Assembly (NCBI GenBank): GCA_018052735.1
Contig: JAGPMT010000012.1
Location: forward strand, 1-62,035
DNA from: Phycisphaerae bacterium
GTDB taxonomy: Bacteria > Planctomycetota > Phycisphaerae > Sedimentisphaerales > Anaerohalosphaeraceae
Reading direction: 5' to 3'
DNA: 62,035 nucleotides
The translations under genes were made by a program, and so were the position numbers. Below the pieces are notes generated by a model. The model was given only the letters and a program-made list of their open reading frames with translations, did not search any database and was not told the origin of the DNA. Positions 17,428-24,975 of the stretch are shown piece by piece; positions within the stretch are counted from its first letter, which is position 1; each line of letters opens with the position of its first letter.

Positions 17428-17667
17428 ATGGCAAGAGGGATTGTGAAATGGTTTGATCCCAAAAAGGGATTCGGGTTTGTGCTCAATGAGGAGGGGATGG
17501 ATGTGTTCGTCCACTACTCAAGCATCGAAAAGGAAGGCTTCCGGTGTCTGCGAACAGGACAGGAAGTTGAGTACGAGGAAGTCCGTGCCGCTCAAGGCCT
17601 GCGCGGCAAAGCTGTTAAAATTGTGTCCGTGCCGGCCTCAGAAGATGCATCCGCGCCATCACAGTAA
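17428..17667 (+). CDS. Cold-shock domain protein (CspA family)
   Basis: 79 aa. Single cold-shock OB-fold that binds single-stranded RNA/DNA and melts RNA structure. RNP1 is KGFGFV and RNP2 is VFVHY; the start MARGIVKWFDPKKGFGFV is typical. A short acidic Ser-rich tail follows the domain. The ATG at 17428 is chosen over the upstream in-frame ATG at 17395 because GGAG lies 7 nt before it and the family begins here. A strong hairpin sits directly upstream of the ribosome-binding site. Confidence 0.92.
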   Translation: MARGIVKWFDPKKGFGFVLNEEGMDVFVHYSSIEKEGFRCLRTGQEVEYEEVRAAQGLRGKAVKIVSVPASEDASAPSQ

Positions 17668-17726
17668 TTGAGGTCTACAAGGCAGTCTGCCCAGCAGCTG
17701 CCGGCGATGGGATTGAGTGTGTTGGA

Positions 17727-19082
17727 ATGAAAAAAGATGCTGCCATACTGATAGTTGAACCTGACACATCCCTGGCATCCAAGCTGGCGGCGGTATTAAA
17801 GAGCCATGGGGCCTCTGTGCGCATGGTCCGCTCCTTTCAGGAAGCCAGGGCAAGCATGGAGGAAGACTTGCCGGACCTTGTGCTGTGCGCGACGCATCTG
17901 GAAAAAGGCAATGACGGCATTGCCGTGCTGACGGAAGCCCGCGCTAAAAATCCGGCCATGCCGGTCATTCTGATCAGCTCCACCGCCGATATCGATGCCT
18001 GCAAAGAGGCGATCAAGCTGGGGGCCTATGATTATCTGGTCAAGCCGCTGGATACCGGCGAGCTAGTGCGTGTGGTCCAGCAGGCAATTCCGTCTGTGCC
18101 GGCCTTGCGGGGAATGGATGATTTTGTTTTTTCCGGCGTGGTCAGCCGCAGCCCGGCGATGCAGTCGGTCTATCGTGTTCTGCGCCGGGTTGCACCGACG
18201 ACAATGCCTGTCCTGATTGAAGGTGAATCCGGCACCGGCAAGGAATTGACGGCGCGGGCCATTCATCTCAATTCGCACAGGCGGGACAAAGGTTTTTTCC
18301 CGATTAACTGTGCCGGCTTGGCAGAAAGTCTGCTTGAAAGCGAACTGTTCGGGCATGTCAAGGGAGCGTTTACCGGTGCAGCCTCGGACCGCAAAGGGCT
18401 TTTTCAGCTGGCCGATAAGGGCACTCTGTTTCTGGATGAAATCGGCGATATGCCGCCGACGATGCAGGCCAAACTGCTGCGGGTGCTGGAAGACGGGCTG
18501 GTGATTCCGGTCGGCGGCTCGGCCCCCATCAAGGTGGATACCCGCTTTATCAGTGCAACAAACCACGATTTGGCCAAACTGGTCGAAGAGAAGAAGTTCC
18601 GGCAGGACCTGTATTTTCGCATCAAAGGCGTCAGCGTCACACTTCCTCCCCTGCGGCAGCGGCCGCAGGATATTCCTGAACTGTTCGGCTATTTTCTCAA
18701 AAAAACCTGCGAGGAGTTAGGACGTGATATTCATCGGATTACCGAGCCGGCAATGCGGGCGATGATGAGCTATGACTGGCCGGGCAATATCCGCCAGCTG
18801 GGCAATGTTGTGCGGGTGATGGTGGCCATGTGCGACAATGATACGCTGGATTTGCAGGACCTGCCGCCCGAGATTTCGCGTATTCGCCAGCTTCAGGCCC
18901 CGTCGCTTGCAGGGCCTGCCTATACACTGGATGACATGACAGGCAAAAGTCTGCAGGAAGTGGAACGCGAACATATACGCAGGACGCTGGAGCTGACGGG
19001 TCATAACCGCACGGAAGCAGCCAAAATCCTCCGCATCGGCGAGCGGACGCTGTACCGAAAGATAAAAGAATACAAACTTTAA
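17727..19082 (+). CDS. Sigma-54-dependent NtrC-family regulator with degenerate receiver
   Basis: 451 aa: receiver-like domain (about 5-120), AAA+ domain (about 140-370), Fis-type HTH (about 410-451). The AAA+ part is fully competent: Walker A GESGTGKE, GAFTGA loop that contacts sigma-54, Walker B TLFLDEIGDM, and an R-finger region; the HTH is NRTEAAKILRIGERTLYRKI. The receiver is abnormal: the phosphate-acceptor Asp (position 54 of NtrC) is Ala55 in LVLCATHL, and the second acidic residue of the DD pair is Pro12 (VEPD); the Lys of LVKPLD remains. It therefore cannot be switched by normal Asp phosphorylation. No histidine kinase is adjacent. Target genes are not visible. Confidence 0.9.
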   Translation: MKKDAAILIVEPDTSLASKLAAVLKSHGASVRMVRSFQEARASMEEDLPDLVLCATHLEKGNDGIAVLTEARAKNPAMPVILISSTADIDACKEAIKLGAYDYLVKPLDTGELVRVVQQAIPSVPALRGMDDFVFSGVVSRSPAMQSVYRVLRRVAPTTMPVLIEGESGTGKELTARAIHLNSHRRDKGFFPINCAGLAESLLESELFGHVKGAFTGAASDRKGLFQLADKGTLFLDEIGDMPPTMQAKLLRVLEDGLVIPVGGSAPIKVDTRFISATNHDLAKLVEEKKFRQDLYFRIKGVSVTLPPLRQRPQDIPELFGYFLKKTCEELGRDIHRITEPAMRAMMSYDWPGNIRQLGNVVRVMVAMCDNDTLDLQDLPPEISRIRQLQAPSLAGPAYTLDDMTGKSLQEVEREHIRRTLELTGHNRTEAAKILRIGERTLYRKIKEYKL

Positions 19083-19465
19083 CGTTGTTCTGTTTCGGTC
19101 TGCAGCGACCATAACGACGGCTTGTCTGTGCTGCAGAGAGTAAAACGGCCCTGCAAAACCCTTCCTGAAAGTTCCACGGTCAGCCTATCCGGTATTTGCG
19201 TGCAAATCCTGAAATGCCCCTTGTCGGATATTCGAACGTATCCTGTGCCGTGCTGCACGGGGCCTTCATAATTTAAAAACCGCAGGGGATGATCGCTGAT
19301 GCGCTGGGCTTGGACAGCTTCGTTTCCAATCTGTTCCGGCCGAACCGGCAGCCGCCACGTCCACAGCGCCGGACCCATTTCGAGCATCAAATCCCAGTGC
19401 GTATCCGCCGTTGTGGTATGCTCCTGAATGACATACTGTTGGATTGGGAACGGTGTTTCGGGCAT
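19079..19465 (-). CDS. Stand-alone LigD 3'-phosphoesterase-like domain protein
   Basis: 128 aa. Matches the N-terminal phosphoesterase module of bacterial LigD: YVIQEHTTTADTHWDLMLE corresponds to the QxH...HxDxRLE metal-binding core, followed by the W-x-LP and NYEGPV...GYV strands. In LigD this module trims 3' ends during non-homologous end joining; stand-alone copies are known in planctomycetes and other bacteria. No Ku or ATP ligase is in the window. Its 3' end overlaps the regulator gene by 4 bp, convergently. Whether it acts on DNA, RNA or neither is undetermined. Confidence 0.75.
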   Translation of the reverse strand: MPETPFPIQQYVIQEHTTTADTHWDLMLEMGPALWTWRLPVRPEQIGNEAVQAQRISDHPLRFLNYEGPVQHGTGYVRISDKGHFRICTQIPDRLTVELSGRVLQGRFTLCSTDKPSLWSLQTETEQR

Positions 19466-19609
19466 ATGATCCTCCCGCTGCCTGATTGGCGGCAGCCCGT
19501 TGCTGTCGGTGCGCTGCTGCGTCGGCGTTTTTTTAAGTTCCCGCAGGTATTGCCTCCTAATAGAGAAATCAAAAACGCTGCCGGCACATCGGGGGTGTTT
19601 TTCAGACAG

Positions 19610-20605
19610 TTATGATGCTGCTGCCTGAATGGCGGTAATGGCGACCGTTGCGACAATGTCGTGTGCACTGCAGCCCCGCGACAAGTCATTGACAGGCCGG
19701 GCCAGACCCTGCACGATGGGGCCGTATGCTTCTGCACCGGCCAGCCGCTGGGTTGATTTGTAGCAGATGTTGCCGGCGCCGAGGTCCGGGAAAATGAAAA
19801 TGTTGGCATTGCCTTGCAGGGGGCTGCCGGGGCATTTTTTGGCGGCTACCGACGGCACATAAGCCGCATCAAACTGCAGTTCGCCGTCCAGAATGACCCG
19901 ACTGCCGTAGATGCTGGCTACGGCCTCTTTGGCTTTTTCGGCAGCAATGGCCATTTTAATGGCATTCGGACCGGTTGCGGAACCTTTGGTCGAATAGCTC
20001 AGCATGGCCACGCGTGCTTCCATGCCGAATTGCAGGGCGGTGCCGGCTGTGGCAACGGCGATATCAACCAGCTGCTTTTCGGTGGGATCTTCCACGAGGC
20101 CGCAGTCTGCAAAAAGAAGGACTTTGTCCGGAAAGCACATAAAAAACATACTGGAAACCGTGCTGATGCCTACGGCGGGCTTGATGATCTGAAGGGCAGG
20201 CCGCAGCGTATCGCCGGTGGAATGAATAGCCCCCGCCACCAATCCGTCGGCATGGCCGAGCTTGATCATCATCGTGCCGAAATAAACCTCATCCTCAACG
20301 ACAGCACGGGCTTGTTCCGGCGTAACCCCTTTGTGCTTGCGAAATTCATAAAAGGCCTCGGCATACTGATCCAGCCGCGGGTCGGTTTTGGGATTGAGAA
20401 TCTGGATGCCGGATGGATTGACGCCCCGGCTGCGCAATTGCTTGTCCAGCTGGTCGGGCTGGCCAAGAATGACTAGATTGGCAAAATCGAGCTGTACGAT
20501 TTCGGCGGCCGCATCAATGGTCCGCTGGTCTGTTCCTTCCGGCAGAACAATTGTTTTTTTGTGCAGCGAAGCACGCTGAATCAGCTGTTCAAAAAAACCA
20601 GACAT
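19610..20605 (-). CDS. pta: Phosphate acetyltransferase
   Basis: 331 aa, the length of the short Pta form without the N-terminal DRTGG domain. Converts acetyl-CoA and phosphate to acetyl phosphate and CoA. Seen: VLPEGTDQRTIDAA at the N-terminus, DGLVAGAIHSTGDTLRPALQIIK (substrate site), ADCGLVEDPTEKQLVDIA, MLSYSTKGSA and the C-terminal NDLSRGCSAHDIV signature. The partner ackA is not adjacent, so the acetate branch is split in this genome. Lies 55 bp downstream of tRNA-Arg on the same strand. AGTGG precedes the ATG by about 8 nt. Confidence 0.95.
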   Translation of the reverse strand: MSGFFEQLIQRASLHKKTIVLPEGTDQRTIDAAAEIVQLDFANLVILGQPDQLDKQLRSRGVNPSGIQILNPKTDPRLDQYAEAFYEFRKHKGVTPEQARAVVEDEVYFGTMMIKLGHADGLVAGAIHSTGDTLRPALQIIKPAVGISTVSSMFFMCFPDKVLLFADCGLVEDPTEKQLVDIAVATAGTALQFGMEARVAMLSYSTKGSATGPNAIKMAIAAEKAKEAVASIYGSRVILDGELQFDAAYVPSVAAKKCPGSPLQGNANIFIFPDLGAGNICYKSTQRLAGAEAYGPIVQGLARPVNDLSRGCSAHDIVATVAITAIQAAAS

Positions 20606-20660
20606 AATATTGCCACTTTCAAAAGTAGGATATAATTTGGTTCTTTAAAAAAAAGAAAAC

Positions 20661-20734
20661 CGCACTCGACAGGACTCGAACCTGTAACCTTTGGTTCCGT
20701 AGACCAATGCTCTATCCAATTGAGCTACGAGTGC
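20661..20734 (-). tRNA. tRNA-Arg (anticodon ACG)
   Basis: 74 nt cloverleaf on the minus strand. Acceptor stem GCACTCG/CGAGTGC with discriminator G, D-arm GCTCAATTGGATAGAGC, anticodon stem TTGGT/ACCAA with loop CTACGGA (anticodon ACG), T-arm with GGTTCGAGTCC. CCA is not encoded. A T-rich run follows on the minus strand, probably ending the transcript. Confidence 0.95.
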
Positions 20735-21110
20735 AAGTCACGGCTGTACAAAAACTTGCGATATCTTCGCGTGCACTGCTGCCGTCGGCCGATGCATTGG
20801 AGGCATTATACGGCAAAGCGGGGCACTTTATCAAGTATTTTGCCGAATCCTCTTGTGCGGCAGCAGTTTTGCGGCTCTCACCGTGGCCGGAATTGCGGGT
20901 ACTTTACAAAAAACAAATTCAATTTGCAAAAAAAATCAGCCCTGATTTTTAATAATTTAGCCCAGTCTGTACCGGCAAGGACTGAATATGGTCCAGACAG
21001 GATTTTTCAGCTGAACGGTTAAAATTAGAGGACTTGGTCCTTAATTTTCTTGCAATGCCGGCGTATTGAGTGTAAGGTAAGCAGAAATTTGACGAATAGT
21101 AAAAGATACT
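20735..21110. other. Intergenic region between tRNA-Arg and tRNA-Ser, no gene seen
   Basis: About 375 bp between divergent tRNA genes. Short frames only. Contains the strong inverted repeat at 21021-21048. Confidence 0.5.
21021..21048. repeat. 12-bp inverted repeat upstream of tRNA-Ser
   Basis: AAAATTA-g-AGGAC, 3-nt loop, GTCCT-TAATTTT: twelve pairs with one bulged G, ending in TTTTC. It has terminator form, but no plus-strand gene precedes it. Confidence 0.5.
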
Positions 21111-21201
21111 GGAGAGGTGGCCGAGAGGCTGAAGGCAACGGTTTGCTAAACCGTCGTACGGGCAAAAGCCCGTACCGCGGGTTCGAATCCCGCCCTCTCC
21201 G
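21111..21201 (+). tRNA. tRNA-Ser (anticodon GCT)
   Basis: 91 nt with the long variable arm of class II tRNAs (CGTACGGGCAAAAGCCCGTA). Acceptor GGAGAGG/CCTCTCC with discriminator G, anticodon loop TTGCTAA (GCT, reads AGC/AGU), T-arm GGGTTCGAATCCC. No encoded CCA. Confidence 0.95.
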
Positions 21202-21597
21202 ATTTTCATCTAAATACCCTTTTTTCGCTCAAAACAGGATTCTTCCATTCTAAGCTGGGATTTCTCTTTGCCTTTTTCGTCTATAGCTAATGTGTTTTTT
21301 TCTGCTTGCCGCAGGGGGCAGGTTTTGCGCTGTGGGATCTTGTCGGAAACTGCCGGCTGCAACACCGGATCGCGCGGCAGAGTTTGGCTCTGATTGCAGC
21401 CCTGCGATTGAGCTGCTTATTTTTTGAATTTACCCCCAAAACGGCTATTGTCTTAACCAGCGAATCCGCCTTAATCACGCGACCTGTTTTCGGGGAGTGT
21501 TATATCTTCTTTAACTTCTAATACTGTTGCTCTGTCATACACCGTATCCGTCTGAGGCAGAACACTATGGCCATCCCATCTTTTCCTGTTAATAAAC
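21202..21597. other. Region between tRNA-Ser and the lipoprotein cassette, no gene seen
   Basis: Short frames on both strands without recognisable families. I looked for a repeat of the tRNA-Ser 3' end that would mark an attachment site and found none. Confidence 0.45.
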
Positions 21598-21626
21598 TTG
21601 ACAAAATATGTTAGCATTTGTAAATA
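21598..21626 (+). promoter_or_regulatory. Promoter of the three-lipoprotein cassette
   Basis: TTGACA (21598-21603), 17-bp spacer, TAAATA (21621-21626), 72 bp before the first ATG. Very AT-rich surroundings. Confidence 0.55.
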
Positions 21627-21698
21627 ATGACTGTACGTGTACAATTTTCTATGAAAGTATGAAATACATAACATTTCTAAAACTAGGGAGACTAAATT

Positions 21699-22103
21699 AT
21701 GAAATTGCTGCATTTCTATTTACTGTCTGTTTTGGTTTTTAGTATTGTGTATTCAGGATGTTCTGCCGACTATCACGCCCAAAGAGTTCAAGAAGGCATG
21801 AATGGTGACCGTGTAACTGTGGGAACGGTCCAGCGACAAATTAAAGTTGGAATGAGTAGTGCTGAAGTCATCGAAGCACTTGGTTCACCGAATGTCATCA
21901 CAACTGATGAAAATCGCAGGGAGGTGTGGGTTTATGATAAATTTGCAACTGATGTTGCCTCATCAGGAGGTTATTGGACAATTCTATTTGCCGGTCAATC
22001 GTCAGGGGCTGCATCTGCAAGCCAAAGGACTCTTACTGTTGTAATCAAATTTGACGAAGAAAAGAAAGTACGCGATTTCGCTTATCACACCTCTCGGTTT
22101 TAA
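21699..22103 (+). CDS. BamE/SmpA-like lipoprotein, cassette gene 1
   Basis: 134 aa. Lipoprotein signal peptide with lipobox VYSGC (Cys22 region). The mature part carries the SmpA/OmlA pattern: VQRQIKVGMSSAEVIEALGSPN then EVWVYDK, an alpha-beta fold shared with BamE, where the GMS..EV..LGxP turn is diagnostic. BamE itself helps assemble outer-membrane proteins, but this protein also has extra C-terminal strands (TLTVVIKFDEEKKVRDFAYH) seen in a different, widespread set of lipoproteins. Well placed GGGAG before the ATG. First of three consecutive AT-rich lipoprotein genes. Confidence 0.78.
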   Translation: MKLLHFYLLSVLVFSIVYSGCSADYHAQRVQEGMNGDRVTVGTVQRQIKVGMSSAEVIEALGSPNVITTDENRREVWVYDKFATDVASSGGYWTILFAGQSSGAASASQRTLTVVIKFDEEKKVRDFAYHTSRF

Positions 22104-22115
22104 GGAGACTATAAT

Positions 22116-22649
22116 ATGAGAAGATTAGCGATAGTGAACTTATGTGTGAGCATAATAATCATTATGGCTGGGTGTGGAGGCATACCCAAAGATGCATTAG
22201 GAATGAACCAGTCTACCCTTGAAGACCGGCAAATGCAAACACGCGTTTTCAATACGGATGATGAAGGAAAAATCTTGTCTTCGTGTGTAGCCGTCTTACA
22301 GGATTTGGGATTTAGTCTCGAAGAAAGTGAAACTCCACTAGGATTAATAGTTGCTTCCAAAGATCGGGATGCAAAAAATGCAGGTCAAGTAACAGCTGCC
22401 ATGGCAATGACTGTATTGTTTGGGACCCCATGTCGCTATGATGAGTCTCAAAAAATCAAAGCATCTGTTGTTACCTCGCCAAAATATAAAGAAGAAAAAA
22501 AGATTGCAGTCAGAGTTACATTCCAGAGAGTTGTATGGGATAATTATGGAAAAATAACCAAACTCGAACGTTTAAATGAACCAGCGATGTATCAAGGTTT
22601 CTTTGACAAACTATCTAAATCTTTATTTTTGGAGGCTCAAGGTATATGA
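22116..22649 (+). CDS. Lipoprotein, cassette gene 2
   Basis: 177 aa. Signal peptide with lipobox IMAGC. The mature part contains RQMQTRVFNTDDEGKILSSC and VLQDLGFSLEESETPLGLIV, which recur in shortened form in the next gene, so the two are paralogues. I recall the same order (BamE-like, then two such lipoproteins) in several Gram-negative genomes, but no function. AAGGAG precedes the ATG. The stop overlaps the next start (ATGA). Low G+C compared with flanking genes. Confidence 0.75.
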   Translation: MRRLAIVNLCVSIIIIMAGCGGIPKDALGMNQSTLEDRQMQTRVFNTDDEGKILSSCVAVLQDLGFSLEESETPLGLIVASKDRDAKNAGQVTAAMAMTVLFGTPCRYDESQKIKASVVTSPKYKEEKKIAVRVTFQRVVWDNYGKITKLERLNEPAMYQGFFDKLSKSLFLEAQGI

Positions 22650-23062
22650 AAGCATCGTATTTAACAATATTGCTTTGTATCATCCTAAACCTTTGGGGGG
22701 GGTGTTCAAGCCCGACCTCAGCGTTATTGGAAAGTGAAAGTCAGGTAAAATTAAGAAGTATTCAATCAAGGCGGTTTGAAACAAATGACAAAGACATGGC
22801 ATTGCGCACCGCTATGGCTACTTTACAGGACTTGGGATTCGTCATTGATTCAGCAGATGCTGTACTCGGAACTGTTAGCGCTACAAAACTAAACCAATAT
22901 GCAGTACGAATGACTATAACAGTCCGACCTTATGGTGAAGGGCAAATTATCGTGAGGGCAAATGCACAGTATAACCTAAAAGCAATCGAAGACCCGCAGC
23001 CATATCAGCAGTTTTTTGATGCCTACGCTAAAGCAATGTTTTTGACCGCTCAAAATATATAA
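22646..23062 (+). CDS. Lipoprotein, cassette gene 3
   Basis: 138 aa. Lipobox LWGGC. Shares RSIQSRRFETNDKDMALR and LQDLGFVIDSADAVLGTVSA with the preceding gene, and the same C-terminal end (PQPYQQFFDAYAKAMFLTAQ versus the FFDKLSKSLFLEAQ of gene 2), but lacks its middle insertion. GGAGG lies 11 nt upstream within the preceding gene. Ends 18 bp before a strong terminator, which closes the cassette. Confidence 0.75.
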   Translation: MKASYLTILLCIILNLWGGCSSPTSALLESESQVKLRSIQSRRFETNDKDMALRTAMATLQDLGFVIDSADAVLGTVSATKLNQYAVRMTITVRPYGEGQIIVRANAQYNLKAIEDPQPYQQFFDAYAKAMFLTAQNI

Positions 23063-23080
23063 GCGTTAAAAACCTTCTTT

Positions 23081-23117
23081 AAAAACCTTGTCTGATAATA
23101 CGGCCAAGGTTTTTTTG
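23081..23117 (+). terminator. Intrinsic terminator after the lipoprotein cassette
   Basis: AAAAACCTTG (23081-23090) pairs with CAAGGTTTTT (23104-23113), 13-nt loop, and the T-run continues to 23116. Textbook rho-independent terminator. Confidence 0.85.
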
Positions 23118-23385
23118 TACTATGTACAGGCTAGGCTATTAATCTGCTCCATTTTTCTGTACCAGTTGTGATGGGAGTATAACCGAACCGTTCTTTCTGT
23201 ATTGAGGCTGCCGGAAGATGGGGAGGCTGTTGGTCAGTAATTAACAATATCTTGATAGCCAGTTAATATATTGTTAACAATTTACTGATGAGGAAAATTC
23301 TTCATTTTCAGTGCAATTTTCCAATGCGGCTGAAATAGCTTTTAATAGAAACCGGCCAGCCGCCAGTCAGCCGGCTTAAAAGAAC
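23118..23385. other. Intergenic region, weak minus-strand hairpin
   Basis: No gene seen. Near the sugar-porter stop a minus-strand hairpin (GCCGGC 23370-23375 with GCTGGC complementing 23355-23360) is followed by GGTTTCTATT, a possible weak terminator. Confidence 0.35.
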
Positions 23386-24735
23386 TTAATGGATGCCCAG
23401 CTCTTTTTGGATATCTTCCAGCGGTATGCCTTTGGTTTCGGGCATAAAGAAGATAACCCAGAACAGCTGCAACACCATCATTCCGGCGTAAAAGGCAAAT
23501 GTATGTCCGCCGGAGGCCTCTGCAAAGAGCGGGAATGTCCACGAGACTGCCGCCGCCATAAACCAGTGTGTAAAGCTGCCCAATGCCTGTCCGCGGGCAC
23601 GAAGACGATTGGGGAAAATTTCACTGATGAAAACCCAGATAACCGCTCCCTGCCCGAATGCGTGAGAGGCAATGAACACCAAAAGACTGATCAGCACGAT
23701 GCGGCTGCCGACGGGGGTGAATTCTGTTTCATAGGCATAAAACGCCCACGCTGTTGTCCCCAGACTGAGAATATATCCGATGGAGCCGGCCAGCATCAGT
23801 TTTTTCCGTCCGAATTGGTCGATAATCAGCATGGCCAGTATGGTAAAAATCAGATTCATGCTTCCCACCGCAACGGCCTGCAGAAAGGCGGCGTTTTGGC
23901 CGGCGCCGGCCATTTTGAAAATATGGGGGGCATAATACATCAGCGCATTGATGCCTGAAAGCTGGTTGAACAGGGCAATCATCACCGCCAGCATAATTGG
24001 TTTGGCGTATGCTCGGCTGAAGAACGGTTCGGCTAACCTGTACTGCTCCTGATTCAGCGAGGCTTGAATGGCGGCAATTTCTTCATCAATCGTGCCGGTA
24101 TCAGTCCCCAGCATTTCCAAGACCTCTGCGGCTTCGGAAGTTTTTCCTTTGGCAACAAGCCAGCGGGGACTGCGGGGATTGCCGAACAGAAGCAGGAAAA
24201 AGGCAGCGGCCGGGAATGCCTCCACCAACAGCATCCACCGCCAAGCGGCCTGCACATCCAGTGCGGCTATGATGTAGTTGGAAAAGAAGGCCAGCAGAAT
24301 GCCCAATACGATGTTGAACTGCTGGACGGCAACCAGCCGGCCTCGCATGCGGGCGGGGGCAATTTCAGCGATGTACATCGGCGATACAACCGAAGCGCCC
24401 CCGACAGCCAGCCCGCCTATAAAGCGGAATATCAGAAACGCATACCAATTCCACGCCAGCGCGCTGCCGACAGCCGAAATAAAATACAGTACTCCGATGA
24501 GTATCAGCGTTGTCCGCCGGCCGTACTTGTCCGCCGGCTGGCCGGCAAACAGAGCCCCGATGATGGTACCTATCAGGGCGCTGGCGACTGTGAACCCCAG
24601 CGACTGACTGGAAAGGGAAAATACGTTTTGAAGGGCCTCTGTCGTGCCGGAAATGACGGCTGTATCGAACCCAAACAGCAATCCTCCCAAAGCCGCTACA
24701 ATAGTGCTTCGAAGCAAAATCCTGCTTATTTTCAT
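23386..24735 (-). CDS. Sugar porter family MFS transporter
   Basis: 449 aa, twelve hydrophobic segments. Sugar/H+ symporter of the inner membrane (XylE/GlcP/GalP group). Sugar-porter signatures are visible: GGLLFGFDTAVISG in helix 1, ADKYGRRTTL after helix 2, the RFIGGLAVGGASVVSPMYIAEIAPA block with its R-x-G-G motif, NQLSGINALMYYAP in helix 7 and the C-terminal PETKGIPLEDI. The precise sugar is not predictable. AGGAAG lies 5 nt before the ATG. Monocistronic, divergent from the unknown gene at 24976; with the hexokinase it suggests uptake and phosphorylation of free hexose. Confidence 0.93.
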   Translation of the reverse strand: MKISRILLRSTIVAALGGLLFGFDTAVISGTTEALQNVFSLSSQSLGFTVASALIGTIIGALFAGQPADKYGRRTTLILIGVLYFISAVGSALAWNWYAFLIFRFIGGLAVGGASVVSPMYIAEIAPARMRGRLVAVQQFNIVLGILLAFFSNYIIAALDVQAAWRWMLLVEAFPAAAFFLLLFGNPRSPRWLVAKGKTSEAAEVLEMLGTDTGTIDEEIAAIQASLNQEQYRLAEPFFSRAYAKPIMLAVMIALFNQLSGINALMYYAPHIFKMAGAGQNAAFLQAVAVGSMNLIFTILAMLIIDQFGRKKLMLAGSIGYILSLGTTAWAFYAYETEFTPVGSRIVLISLLVFIASHAFGQGAVIWVFISEIFPNRLRARGQALGSFTHWFMAAAVSWTFPLFAEASGGHTFAFYAGMMVLQLFWVIFFMPETKGIPLEDIQKELGIH

Positions 24736-24921
24736 CTTTTCTTCCTATCTTTTATGAGAACGGCTGTTTCCAACCCTCCGGTGCAGCTGCGATGATTATT
24801 CTGCTGGGCCTCCGCCTTGTCAAGGACAAGAAGGGATTGCGGATAAATATTTTCCTGCCGGCCTGCCAGCTCTGGAAACAGAAGCGGCCCAAGCAATACG
24901 GCTCTATTCGGGTGGTGTAGG

Positions 24922-24956
24922 CCGCCGGCCGCCGGCGGATTGCTTTCGGCCGGCGG
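24922..24956. repeat. 10-bp perfect G+C-rich inverted repeat over a promoter
   Basis: CCGCCGGCCG (24922-24931) and CGGCCGGCGG (24947-24956) are perfect complements with a 15-nt loop that contains the -35 box of the next gene; TTTCTTT follows. It may be an operator for the divergent pair or a terminator-like element. Confidence 0.5.
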
Positions 24957-24968
24957 TTTCTTTATAAT
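24940..24968 (+). promoter_or_regulatory. Promoter giving a probable leaderless message
   Basis: TTGCTT (24940-24945), 17-bp spacer, TATAAT (24963-24968). Only 7 bp separate the -10 box from the ATG at 24976, so transcription would begin at or within a base of the start codon. Confidence 0.6.
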
Positions 24969-24975
24969 ACAGAAT

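Noticed and set aside
21201-23385. Integrative element inserted at tRNA-Ser
   Set aside because: No integrase and no visible repeat of the tRNA 3' end near the cassette, so only compositional evidence for transfer remains.
24922-24956. CRISPR-like or dispersed repeats
   Set aside because: A single inverted repeat, with no regularly spaced units here or anywhere in the window.
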